Made by a program: the position numbers and the translations under genes
NCBI GenBank assembly: GCA_030615035.1
Contig: JAUXAC010000002.1
Span: 38,327 to 102,326, forward strand
Origin: Dehalococcoidia bacterium
GTDB lineage: Bacteria; Chloroflexota; Dehalococcoidia; Dehalococcoidales; RBG-16-60-22
DNA length: 64,000 nucleotides
Direction of reading: 5' to 3'
Shown: positions 9,013 through 17,349 of the stretch, in pieces
Numbering within the stretch: position 1 is the first letter of the stretch
Layout of the letters: every line of letters starts with the position of its first letter
The notes under the pieces: model-generated
Told to the model about the DNA's origin: nothing
What the model saw: only the letters and a program-made list of their open reading frames with translations
Database searches by the model: none

Positions 9013-9934
9013 GTTGGCTCACATCCTCAAGACCTTTCGGTGGATACTCTTCGTTCTCAGTTGTATTGTCTGGAGTAGTGCCGGTAGCTGAGAGAGACGC
9101 ATAGAGAGACTGAATGTGTCGAGTCCGAACAATATGGATTACTCTGGCTATACCATCGAGAAGGAGGAACACGGTATAGATGGTCAGCATAGCAAGCACG
9201 ATGCTGACCGGCATCATAATAGATGGGAATCCCCGCTCTAGGACAAGGTCTATCACTGCGGCCACAATGAATGGATCTACCATATGATAGGGATAGCGGA
9301 GGCGAGCTACTATAGGAGATGCTGCTCCTTTAGACAAGAAGCCTGTGTCATGATGCCAGGCTAGGTTTTTCCTGTCTTTCAACCCTTGCCTCAATATCAT
9401 TTGCAGTAATATACTATTTTGAGCAACGTCTACAAAGTTCCTCACGAGGAAAGACATGACAGCTGCACAGCCAATAAAGAATACCAATATGTTAGGAAAG
9501 TTTTGATATATTCCGAAAGTCAGGAAGATGAAAAGGAATACCGGTGGTATACTCCAAACGAGTGAATCTAGGAAGTCACCCTCAGGGCTCGCCTTGCCAC
9601 GGTAGCGGGCTACATTACCATCCACAAAATCAAAAAGGAATGCGACTCGTATTACTAACCCCCCAATAATAATCATGAGCGGAGACCCCAGGATGAATAG
9701 TGCGGCACCCCCCGTATAGATAAATGCACCAAGCAAGGTAATTTGATTCGGGGTAATCGGTGTGTACAGGAACAACCTCGTGATATATATAGAAATGCTT
9801 CTGTAGATCCTAAAGGCGGGATTAATGTCGCCACCCTCAGGCGGGCATATCTTGCGCAGTTCTTTAATTGAAGGCGGTTTTTTCATTTTTTGGTTTCTTA
9901 CAAGTAACGAAAATCCAAAGTGTAAAAGACTCAA
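9002..9934 (-). CDS. CDP-alcohol phosphotransferase family membrane protein with an altered active-site motif
   Basis: A membrane protein of up to 310 residues. Family members move a phospho-alcohol group from a CDP-linked donor to an acceptor alcohol, for example in phospholipid or teichoic-acid synthesis. The signature D-x2-DG-x2-AR-x8-G-x3-D-x3-D appears as DFVDGNVARYRGKASPEG followed by DFLDSLVW: three aspartates and the AR pair are present, but the fourth aspartate, usually the catalytic base, is W. Several hydrophobic segments surround it. The first start is a TTG at 9934; an ATG at 9886 would remove 16 residues, and neither has a good ribosome-binding site. Confidence 0.75.
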   Translation of the reverse strand: MSLLHFGFSLLVRNQKMKKPPSIKELRKICPPEGGDINPAFRIYRSISIYITRLFLYTPITPNQITLLGAFIYTGGAALFILGSPLMIIIGGLVIRVAFLFDFVDGNVARYRGKASPEGDFLDSLVWSIPPVFLFIFLTFGIYQNFPNILVFFIGCAAVMSFLVRNFVDVAQNSILLQMILRQGLKDRKNLAWHHDTGFLSKGAASPIVARLRYPYHMVDPFIVAAVIDLVLERGFPSIMMPVSIVLAMLTIYTVFLLLDGIARVIHIVRTRHIQSLYASLSATGTTPDNTTENEEYPPKGLEDVSQHEP

Positions 9935-10012
9935 TCACGGAACGATAAAAGGAAACTGACGCTTAATTATTTGTACTATCCGCTGTTTCACTTTTGCTCC
10001 CCGTAAGAGAGC

Positions 10013-11119
10013 CTATCTCTTATAGAACTTACGGACGGAGTCCATGACGAATTCCACCTGCTCGTTGCTGAGTTCAGTATTCATCGGCAGTGAAAGCACT
10101 TCTCTTGATAGTTGTTCCGTCACCGGAAGATGGAAATGACTCAGGTTCAGTGCCTTCTGGTGCTGCATCGGCTTGGGCCAGGAAATCAGAGTCTCTACGC
10201 TTGACTCAGAAAGGTAAGTAACTAATTTATCACGGTCTTGAGCTCTTATGACATAATTTTGGTAAGTATCAAAATAACGCCCGCTTGACTCGGGCGGCGG
10301 TGGTAACCTTAAGTAGGGCAGGTCAGAAAGACCACAGTGATACATATTGGCCACTTCCCTTCGCCGCTCTATCCAACCTGAAAGGTACTTAAACTTCACG
10401 TTTAATATCGCCGCCTGCAGGTTATCCAGCCGACTGTTAAAGCCAAAGAGAACAATCTCATTCTTTGTCTGCTGACCGTGGTTGCGGTAAAGACGTATTT
10501 TTTCGGCTACTCCTTCATCATCGGTTGTCACCATACCACCATCTCCAGCCCCCCCCAATATCTTGGACGGGTAGAAACTGAAACAGCCGGTCAAACCAAA
10601 GGAGCCTGCCTTTTGCCCGTCAAATGTAGCTCCCAAAGCCTGGGCGGCGTCTTCTATCACAATCAAATTATGTTTTGAAGCAATGTCCATCAATTTCCCC
10701 ATATCACAAAGGCGGCCATTCAAGTGAACAGGCATAATAGCTTTAGTCCGAGGGGTAATGGCTTGCTCCAGTTGTTCCACATCCATATTGAAATCCTCTG
10801 CCACATCCACCAGGACCGGCGTGGCTCCGCAGTGAACGATAACTGCTGCTGAAGCTACAAAAGTGTGGGCAACAGTGATAACTTCATCACCAGGCCCCAC
10901 TCCAGCCGCTAACAAAGACAGGTGTAGCGCATCCGTGCCGCTGTTGACACCCACCGCGTGTTTCGTCCCAACAAACGAAGCGGTGTTTTCCTCAAACTGC
11001 CTTAATTGGTCACGGAGGATAAGGTCGCCTCTGGTCAGTACTTCTGTGATTGCTTGCATTACTTCATCCCACAGGCGACGGTAATGCTCGGGATAGTTCA
11101 CGAATGGTACTTTATACAT
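10013..11119 (-). CDS. DegT/DnrJ/EryC1/StrS sugar aminotransferase
   Basis: A 368-residue PLP-dependent fold-type I enzyme that aminates keto-sugars carried on NDP. The Schiff-base lysine is K186 in FSFYPSKILGGAGDGG, and the PLP-phosphate-binding NSGTDALHLSL lies near residues 59-69, with the usual ED(A)AQ cofactor segment at 156-160. Length is normal. It begins three bases after the E1 beta gene and belongs to the minus-strand operon. It would act on a keto-sugar made by one of the SDR enzymes nearby; the exact sugar is unknown. Confidence 0.9.
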   Translation of the reverse strand: MYKVPFVNYPEHYRRLWDEVMQAITEVLTRGDLILRDQLRQFEENTASFVGTKHAVGVNSGTDALHLSLLAAGVGPGDEVITVAHTFVASAAVIVHCGATPVLVDVAEDFNMDVEQLEQAITPRTKAIMPVHLNGRLCDMGKLMDIASKHNLIVIEDAAQALGATFDGQKAGSFGLTGCFSFYPSKILGGAGDGGMVTTDDEGVAEKIRLYRNHGQQTKNEIVLFGFNSRLDNLQAAILNVKFKYLSGWIERRREVANMYHCGLSDLPYLRLPPPPESSGRYFDTYQNYVIRAQDRDKLVTYLSESSVETLISWPKPMQHQKALNLSHFHLPVTEQLSREVLSLPMNTELSNEQVEFVMDSVRKFYKR

Positions 11120-11121
11120 CC

Positions 11122-12099
11122 TTATGCCTCCAGGATTTTCTTAACAGCAGAAGCTATATCTTCTGCCTTGCGGTAGTAAGTCTTCTCTAACGCTGAGCTT
11201 GCCGGAGCCGGAGTGTCAGGCAATGAAACCCGCTCAACAGGTGCCTTTAGGTATTCAAAAGCTTTCTCAGCCACCAGGGCCGAAATTTCAGCCCCTACGC
11301 CACATGTTTTCCAGCCACTATCGGCGATTACTAACCTCCCTGTTTTCTTAACCGATTTAAGCAGCAAATCTTCATCTAGAGGTTTGAGCGAGCGCAGGTC
11401 TATGACTTCGGCATTGATGTCGTCTTTCTCCAATATTTCCATGGCTTTCATTGCTTCCCATACTAAATAGGACGTCGCTACCACCGTGACATCTTGTCCT
11501 TCCTTTCTTACTATTCCTTTTCCGATGGGGACGGAGTATAACTCCTCAGGCACTTCTCCAACATAATCGTAAAGCCACCGGTCATCAATATAGACGACAG
11601 GGTTGTTATCTTCGACACTGGCAACAAGAAGCCCCTTGGCATCGTAAGGGGTACCGGGCATAACCACCTTAAGACCAGGTAGATGAGCGAAAATCGCCTG
11701 CAAAGCCTGCGAATGCTGAGCGGCTTGTTCACCCCCTCTATTGATAATCCCCCAAATAGTCAAGGGGACACTTAGTTGTCCGCCAAACATGTAATGCCAG
11801 TTGGCGGCATGATTTGCTATCTGGTCCATAGCATAATACATGAAGTCCATTCTCGAGTGCATTAAAATGGGATGCATTCCGCCTAATGCTGCGCCTATTG
11901 CTACTCCGGTAGTACCATTTTCCGATACCGGGGTGTCAATTACCCGTTGCGGACCAAATCGCTGGATGAGCCCGACCGTGGTAGCTCCCACATACCAAGG
12001 ACTGGTAACCCCTTGCCCAATGAGAAATGCCCGGCTGTCCTTCTCCAGTACTTGGTGCAAGGTTTCGTTAAGTGCTTGGACGTAAGAGATTTGCCGCAT
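11122..12099 (-). CDS. Thiamine-dependent dehydrogenase E1 beta-type subunit (transketolase C-terminal type)
   Basis: About 325 residues in the order pyrimidine-binding domain then transketolase C-terminal domain, as in the beta subunits of pyruvate, acetoin and branched-chain 2-oxoacid dehydrogenases. Visible family segments include FGPQRVIDTPVSENGTTGVA near residues 48-67 and DLRSLKPLDEDLL in the C-terminal domain. ATG 12099 has TAGGTG six bases upstream; the in-frame GTG at 12108 is less likely. It lies 13 bp after the alpha subunit. No E2 or E3 gene occurs in the window, so the pair may act as a stand-alone ketol or acyl transferase on a glycan precursor. Confidence 0.85.
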   Translation of the reverse strand: MRQISYVQALNETLHQVLEKDSRAFLIGQGVTSPWYVGATTVGLIQRFGPQRVIDTPVSENGTTGVAIGAALGGMHPILMHSRMDFMYYAMDQIANHAANWHYMFGGQLSVPLTIWGIINRGGEQAAQHSQALQAIFAHLPGLKVVMPGTPYDAKGLLVASVEDNNPVVYIDDRWLYDYVGEVPEELYSVPIGKGIVRKEGQDVTVVATSYLVWEAMKAMEILEKDDINAEVIDLRSLKPLDEDLLLKSVKKTGRLVIADSGWKTCGVGAEISALVAEKAFEYLKAPVERVSLPDTPAPASSALEKTYYRKAEDIASAVKKILEA

Positions 12100-12112
12100 A
12101 GTTAACACCTAC

Positions 12113-13129
12113 TCAAGTTTCAAATACATTGCTGGTAAGTTCACTCTGGTCTGGATACGGGCTTTCTTTAGCGTAAACAAGAGACTCCTCAACCTCCTTA
12201 TCAATCTCCTGGCAAATCACTTTTTTCTCTGCGTTAGATACTATGCCCCGGTCCATCAGAAACTCCTCAAACCTTTTGATAGGGCATCTATCCATCCAGT
12301 AATCTAACTCCTCCTTGCTTCTAAGCCCTTTATCTAAATCGTAATTTGGCCCCACGTGCCCTCGCCACCGGTAGGTCATACACTCTATCAAAGTTGGTCC
12401 CTCGCCGCTACGGGCATTTTCAATCGCCTTCCTGGCTGCTTCATAGACCTCCACCACATTATTTCCATCAACCCTGACACCGAGCATTTTAAATACTTTG
12501 GCTTTCTTATAAATATCCGTATCGGCAAGGCAGGCTGAGATAGGCATATGAGTGGAGTAAAGATTGTTCTCGCAGACGAAAATCACCGGCAATTTCTTAA
12601 GCGAAGCAAAATTGAGAGATTCATAGAATACCCCCTCATTAGCGGCGCCATCGCCAAAGAAAGCCACCGATACAGCATCCCTTTTCTGGAGAGAGAAAGC
12701 CAGTGCTGCCCCTGCGGCTAGGGGTATCGTTCCAGCAACAATGGCTGAGCTTCCCAGTAGCCCCATATCGGGCGATGCCAGGTGCATGGAGCCACCCCTA
12801 CCCCTGGAACATCCGGTTGCCCGACCATACAATTCCGCCATCAGCGCCCTGGTATCACCACCCTTGGCGATATAATGCCCATGACTCCGATGAGTGCTGA
12901 AAACGTAGTCATCCTTCCGCAGACTGGCGCAAACACCGGTAGCAATAGCTTCCTGCCCGATATACAGGTGAACGGGACATACTATCTCTGGCTCAGGCTG
13001 GAGGACTTCAGCCACTTTCTCCTCGAACTTACGGATTCGTAGCATCATGATATACAACTCCCGCAGGGTAGCTGAGGGGATGTCTATCATTGCTTTTTCT
13101 AGAGAAATGGGATTGGATTGTTCGGTCAT
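12113..13129 (-). CDS. Thiamine-dependent dehydrogenase E1 alpha-type subunit
   Basis: A 338-residue protein carrying the thiamine-diphosphate and magnesium motif GDGAANEG at residues 159-166, followed by the ENN segment about 20 residues later, as in E1 alpha subunits. The phosphorylation-loop-like RSHGHYIAKGGD and RGGSMHL segments are also present. It forms the expected alpha/beta pair with the next gene. Its start overlaps the SDR gene's end by four bases. Sitting among an aminotransferase, epimerases and glycosyltransferases, it probably serves nucleotide-sugar or glycan chemistry, but ordinary 2-oxoacid dehydrogenase activity with distant E2/E3 cannot be excluded. Confidence 0.85.
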   Translation of the reverse strand: MTEQSNPISLEKAMIDIPSATLRELYIMMLRIRKFEEKVAEVLQPEPEIVCPVHLYIGQEAIATGVCASLRKDDYVFSTHRSHGHYIAKGGDTRALMAELYGRATGCSRGRGGSMHLASPDMGLLGSSAIVAGTIPLAAGAALAFSLQKRDAVSVAFFGDGAANEGVFYESLNFASLKKLPVIFVCENNLYSTHMPISACLADTDIYKKAKVFKMLGVRVDGNNVVEVYEAARKAIENARSGEGPTLIECMTYRWRGHVGPNYDLDKGLRSKEELDYWMDRCPIKRFEEFLMDRGIVSNAEKKVICQEIDKEVEESLVYAKESPYPDQSELTSNVFET

Positions 13130-14091
13130 TCTATCTTGATTCTCTCCTCAAAACCGTAATTCTGGTACCATTGCACGAATTCACCCAGCCCCTTCTTTAA
13201 ACCATATTTAGGTTCCCAGCCCAAGAGGTCTCTCGCCTTTGTCGCATCGGCAATCAGTCTTTTGACCTCTCCCATCCTCGGCGTTATATGTACTGGCTGA
13301 ATAGTCTCGGTTTTACCGCACAATTCAATAATTTTGTTAGCCAAATCAAGAATAGACACCTCCCGTCCGCTGCCAAAATTAAGTGGCTCTGTTATCGGCT
13401 CATTATGGTTCAGCACCAAATCATAGGCTCTGATGGCATCATCAATATAAGTATAGTCTCTTGTTTGCCGACCATCTCCATATATAATCGGAGGTGTGTT
13501 ATTAAGAACCCTTCTGGTAAATATGGATATTACCCCACCGTAGCCAAGGTCCTTTTGATGAGGGCCAAAAACATTAAAAAGCCTCAGGATACAAATATCC
13601 ATACCATATGTCTGAGTATAGGCATAACACATGCGGTCAGCAGCAATTTTACTGGCGCCGTAAGGGTGAGGAGCATTTAGCGGGTGTTTTTCGTCTATAG
13701 GAACATACTGCGCTGAGCCGTAAACCTCACTTGTAGAAGCGTAAATTACCCTTTGGGCATCGTGTAGCTTGGCTGCTTCTAGGACATTTTGTGTTCCCAT
13801 CACATTTATTTCATAGGTAAGCCGTGGCTCAATGTAAGACCGGTCAACATGGATTTGGGCGGCTAAATGTAATATCACATCCACGTCGCGTGAAATCCTC
13901 TCCAACAAGTCAGAATCTCTGACGTCACCCTTTACCAACTTGAAGTTTCGGTAGTCTAGTAGATGCCTGATATTCATCAGATTTCCGCTCATAAAATTGT
14001 CCAGGCAAAACACTCGGTGATCTTCTTTGGTGTACTTGTCGCAGAGGTGACTGCCAATAAATCCGGCACCACCAGTTATGAGCATGTTCAT
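13126..14091 (-). CDS. NAD-dependent nucleotide-sugar epimerase/dehydratase (extended SDR)
   Basis: A 321-residue extended short-chain dehydrogenase. The NAD-binding TGGAGFIG is at residues 6-13, the catalytic STSEVYGS near 119-126 and YGASK at Y144/K148. The C-terminal half has the YGDGRQTRDYTYIDD pattern typical of UDP-glucose 4-epimerase, UDP-glucuronate decarboxylase and dTDP-glucose dehydratase relatives. It would make a keto or epimerised NDP-sugar for the aminotransferase or glycosyltransferases. It shares an ATGA overlap with the upstream glycosyltransferase. The exact reaction cannot be read from the sequence. Confidence 0.88.
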   Translation of the reverse strand: MNMLITGGAGFIGSHLCDKYTKEDHRVFCLDNFMSGNLMNIRHLLDYRNFKLVKGDVRDSDLLERISRDVDVILHLAAQIHVDRSYIEPRLTYEINVMGTQNVLEAAKLHDAQRVIYASTSEVYGSAQYVPIDEKHPLNAPHPYGASKIAADRMCYAYTQTYGMDICILRLFNVFGPHQKDLGYGGVISIFTRRVLNNTPPIIYGDGRQTRDYTYIDDAIRAYDLVLNHNEPITEPLNFGSGREVSILDLANKIIELCGKTETIQPVHITPRMGEVKRLIADATKARDLLGWEPKYGLKKGLGEFVQWYQNYGFEERIKIE

Positions 14092-15281
14092 TTTTTGTCC
14101 CTCGCTAGTTGTTTATTTTCTTCCATGCATTTTACATAAAGCTTCTCATAGTCTTCAATTCTCTTGGTTATGGACATATTTTCCCTGACGTATTTTGCTG
14201 CCTTATTTGCCTTACTCTCCGCTTCCGCAGGGTCTTCAAGTATTCTCAGAATAAGCTCAGCCAGTTCCTTTCTATTGCCGAACTCCACCAGATAGCCGGC
14301 ATCCAGTCGTTTTACATCTTCTCCGGCACCAGTATGTCCGGTAACTATAATGGGAGTGCCGCACAACACTGCCTCAATTGGTGCCCAGGCTCCCTGCTCA
14401 TACCTTGAAGTCTGGACGAATACATCAGCATCTACCAGTGCCGAAAGCTTCTCCTCTCCGCCCAGAAATCCGGTGAACACAACCTTTTCTGACAAATTCA
14501 GCCTGTCAATCAAATCATCCAAGGCTGATTTATACCCATCGTCGGGACCTATAATCGCTAGAATAACATCGTTCCTAAGTTGAGTCAACTGGTAAAACGA
14601 CTCAACCAGAAAATCAAGCCCCTTTATCTGGTTGAGTCGCCCCATAAACATAATTAAGCGCTTCTCACCAATTCCGTATCTTCCACGAAATTGCCCGGCT
14701 GCTGGCAGCTGGGAGAATTCCTCAACTGAGAAAGGGGGAGGAATTAGGACAATTTTCTCCTTTTTCGCTCCCAGTTCCTCATACTCCCGAACTCCTACTT
14801 CAGTCTCAGCAATGACTTTGCTTGCCCCCTTCAGCATATTATATCCGTAAAAGATGTCAAACAGCACTCTGACCAGCCACTTGAGCCCTTTTTTGCCTGC
14901 GGTTACTCTCAGGACAGAACCGTGAGCGTCTAACACGTAGGGAATGCCGTACTTCTTAGCATAATGACATACCACTATGTTCTGCAGGCTCCTAAAGCAA
15001 TGCAGGTGCACAATGTCAAAGTCTTTAATTATCCTTTTTGTCTCTGAAATCATGCCGGGCGACAGATACAAATAGAGTCCTGGCAGATTGAGCCAGCTGG
15101 GGTGAGCGTAAATCTTCACCGGCTTTAGAGAGTATATATACTCCTTGCTCAACTCAAAATCAGAAGTAAATATCCCCACCTCATGTCCCCGCTGGGCTAA
15201 AGCCAGCGAGAGTTGGCGAATGAGGGTGATGGTTCCGTTGGCATTAGGTGAAAGAAAGTTGAATATGTGGAGTATCCGCAT
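14088..15281 (-). CDS. Glycosyltransferase family 4
   Basis: A 397-residue GT-B glycosyltransferase with the usual GT4 landmarks: MRILHIFNFLSPNANGTITL at the N-terminus, FDIVHLHCFRSL near residue 90, KRLIMFMGRLNQIKGLDFLV near 204-223 and the donor-binding EQGAWAPIEAVLCGTPIIV near 296-314 (the EX7E-type region). It probably transfers a hexose-type sugar from an NDP donor at the cytoplasmic membrane face. It is four bases from the DUF362 gene upstream and overlaps the epimerase downstream, so it lies in the same operon. Confidence 0.88.
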   Translation of the reverse strand: MRILHIFNFLSPNANGTITLIRQLSLALAQRGHEVGIFTSDFELSKEYIYSLKPVKIYAHPSWLNLPGLYLYLSPGMISETKRIIKDFDIVHLHCFRSLQNIVVCHYAKKYGIPYVLDAHGSVLRVTAGKKGLKWLVRVLFDIFYGYNMLKGASKVIAETEVGVREYEELGAKKEKIVLIPPPFSVEEFSQLPAAGQFRGRYGIGEKRLIMFMGRLNQIKGLDFLVESFYQLTQLRNDVILAIIGPDDGYKSALDDLIDRLNLSEKVVFTGFLGGEEKLSALVDADVFVQTSRYEQGAWAPIEAVLCGTPIIVTGHTGAGEDVKRLDAGYLVEFGNRKELAELILRILEDPAEAESKANKAAKYVRENMSITKRIEDYEKLYVKCMEENKQLARDKK

Positions 15282-15285
15282 ATTA

Positions 15286-16314
15286 TTAGTATAGTCCTAA
15301 AGTTTTTTTCTTGCCCAGTTGTTTGGCTATCTCCTTTTCCTCTTGGGACCTCAGCAGGCCAGCTATTTTGTAGATAACCGGTGTTAGAGGAGAGCTCATC
15401 ACTAGTTTAGCCAAGGCATCACTGTGAAAGAGGAGAGAAGATGCCCTATCTATAAGTGTCTTCCCTATCTGGAATTGCCTATGGTATTGTTCCCAATGTT
15501 GGTTAACCTCTACATCTTCTAAATTCATCGAGCCCAGTCCTACTCTTTCAGCTACAGCTATGTGGTCTACTTTTTGGGGTGAAAAGCCCATAATCATTGC
15601 CCCTAAGGAGTCGGCCACGACGGAATTGTCAGCCACAAGAATCAGGTTTGTTTTGACTGGTTTGCCATACATCGGACCATGCTTATTCAGGGCATACGTA
15701 CCATCTATTACCACTATCTTAGGCCTTATAAGCTTGGCTATCAATGCTAGCTTATGATTGAGATTTTGATGATGAAGAGACCTCATTGTGTCCGGGTTAC
15801 AGCCCCATGAATTCTTAAGACTTAGACTAATGGTGGTCATTACATGGACTTTCAGAACCGGAACCGATATGAAGCAGTCTATTTCCTCCAGAAGTAACTT
15901 TGGTAGCTGAACTTTTACCCTCTTCCCTTGGATTTTATCTTCAACAAATCTTGAGGGCAGCCTTGACAGATTAACTAGCTCAACACCAGTTTCCTTACAT
16001 ATTTCGTACATATTGTGCCCCTGAAAAGCCTCTTCAGCCTTGAAGGAGTGGTTGCCACCATCGGATTCACCCAAAATTACTGTGTCAGCTTTACTTCTAA
16101 GAATTTCCAACAGATATTTTATGAGCTGCGGACTGGTGGTAACACCTTCCACGTAATAGGGGAAGGTAAAATTCGGCTTCACAAAAACCCGGGAGTTTTT
16201 ATCAATGTATTTTCCCCAATTGATGAATTCGAGTCCCTTTTGTAAGGTGACCTTTAAGTTGTCCCTTATCTCATCAATGTAGGCCCGATATTTGGTATTG
16301 CTGTGTGAATTCAC
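15286..16314 (-). CDS. DUF362 domain protein
   Basis: A 342-residue protein of the DUF362 family. Recognisable segments are VFVKPNFTFP near residue 45, LGESDGGNHSF near 98 and KVHVMTTISLSLKNSWGC near 155-172. Many relatives carry a ferredoxin domain, but no CxxCxxC cluster is visible here, so this is the stand-alone domain of unknown biochemical role. The GTG start overlaps the stop of the DUF1893 gene (GTGA). It joins the glycan operon to the DUF1893/ECF pair; the context gives no firm function. Confidence 0.8.
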   Translation of the reverse strand: MNSHSNTKYRAYIDEIRDNLKVTLQKGLEFINWGKYIDKNSRVFVKPNFTFPYYVEGVTTSPQLIKYLLEILRSKADTVILGESDGGNHSFKAEEAFQGHNMYEICKETGVELVNLSRLPSRFVEDKIQGKRVKVQLPKLLLEEIDCFISVPVLKVHVMTTISLSLKNSWGCNPDTMRSLHHQNLNHKLALIAKLIRPKIVVIDGTYALNKHGPMYGKPVKTNLILVADNSVVADSLGAMIMGFSPQKVDHIAVAERVGLGSMNLEDVEVNQHWEQYHRQFQIGKTLIDRASSLLFHSDALAKLVMSSPLTPVIYKIAGLLRSQEEKEIAKQLGKKKTLGLY

Positions 16315-16736
16315 TGCTTCTCTTTCAGCGCTAGCTTTTCCTTTGCAAATTCATAAAATTCGTCAGGAGATTTTCCAATCGAGGCTTTCTCAAAAGGACA
16401 CATATCATTCCCGGAACGGTTTAAAATATGAGGGACTGTTATCAGAAAAGAGTAGGCAATTCCTAGCCGCTTCAGAGTTTCAGCAGCTAACACACTGCCC
16501 ATTAGACTATAGACCTTCTTGCCGAACGCCTTCTTTAAGAGCAGAGCGGCAGCATTACCCACCACTCGGTCGAAAACAATTACCCCTTCTGGATGCGGGG
16601 GGAATTCTTGAAGGTAAGTGAGCAATGGCGCTATTCCTTTATCCGTTGACCTGAAGAGGAGATTACCTGTCGCACAAATCCAGAGGGTATCTTCGGTTTT
16701 CAGGAATTTCCTAAAAAGTTGATTATTGGCGGCCAC
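16311..16736 (-). CDS. DUF1893-like protein (cytidine-deaminase-like fold)
   Basis: A 141-residue protein resembling DUF1893 proteins of archaea and anaerobic bacteria: STDKGIAPLLTYLQ near residues 30-43, FDRVVGNAAALLL near 55-67, and a Cys-containing end with NRSGNDMCPFE near 106-116. The family is predicted to have a deaminase-like fold, but its function is unknown to me. It starts at a GTG and overlaps the ECF-type membrane gene by 14 bp and the DUF362 gene by four, so the three are probably translated together. Confidence 0.65.
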   Translation of the reverse strand: MAANNQLFRKFLKTEDTLWICATGNLLFRSTDKGIAPLLTYLQEFPPHPEGVIVFDRVVGNAAALLLKKAFGKKVYSLMGSVLAAETLKRLGIAYSFLITVPHILNRSGNDMCPFEKASIGKSPDEFYEFAKEKLALKEKQ

Positions 16737-17316
16737 TTTGTCTCTCTGAGTTTCTTTTTGATAGCCAATAACTTAGCCCTTTGACAATAGGGGGTAGGCA
16801 AACCAATTGAACAACTATTCCAGGCCACCCTAGCTGAATTGTTTGCCATACCCAAATAAGAGGATTAACTTCCCCAAAGTGAATTACCAATACCGCTAAC
16901 ACTAAGGCCAAGCGCCCTATGACCACTGCTCCGAGTAGAGACCATATTATATTTAGCCTAAATCCACCATATAAAAGACCAGCTGATAAGCCGAAAACAG
17001 AGTTCTCAATAACTATCTGAGGTAAACGGGCTAAGAGCGGCATGCCCGAGACCCCAGAACTTATCAGAGGTGTCAGAAATCCCACCATTAGGCCAGCGCG
17101 CCAGCCAAATAATAGACCGGCTAACAGAGTAAAGAAAAACATTGGCAAGAAAGTAGCTCCAGCTAAGGGATGAATAAAATGGCAAGCCCAAGGGATGGCA
17201 ACATCTAAAGTTACAAAAGCAGTAACAAAGAGGTAAAGGCGAGCATCAGTGAACTTTAAGGCACAAGGAAAGGTTAGCACTCGGGGTGATATCTGCTGTG
17301 TAGTAGAATTACTCAT
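16723..17316 (-). CDS. ECF-transporter S-component-like membrane protein
   Basis: A 197-residue integral membrane protein with about five or six hydrophobic segments. The stretch GATFLPMFFFTLLAGLLFGW, followed by GLMVGFLTPLISSG, resembles substrate-binding S components of energy-coupling-factor vitamin transporters. No ECF ATPase or T component is in the window, so it would need to share a module encoded elsewhere. Its coupling to DUF1893 and DUF362 genes suggests the substrate or cofactor is linked to them. The substrate is unknown. Confidence 0.6.
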   Translation of the reverse strand: MSNSTTQQISPRVLTFPCALKFTDARLYLFVTAFVTLDVAIPWACHFIHPLAGATFLPMFFFTLLAGLLFGWRAGLMVGFLTPLISSGVSGMPLLARLPQIVIENSVFGLSAGLLYGGFRLNIIWSLLGAVVIGRLALVLAVLVIHFGEVNPLIWVWQTIQLGWPGIVVQLVCLPPIVKGLSYWLSKRNSERQSGRQ

Positions 17317-17349
17317 TCTTGTCTCCTCCGTTCGTCAAATTACCTGTTG

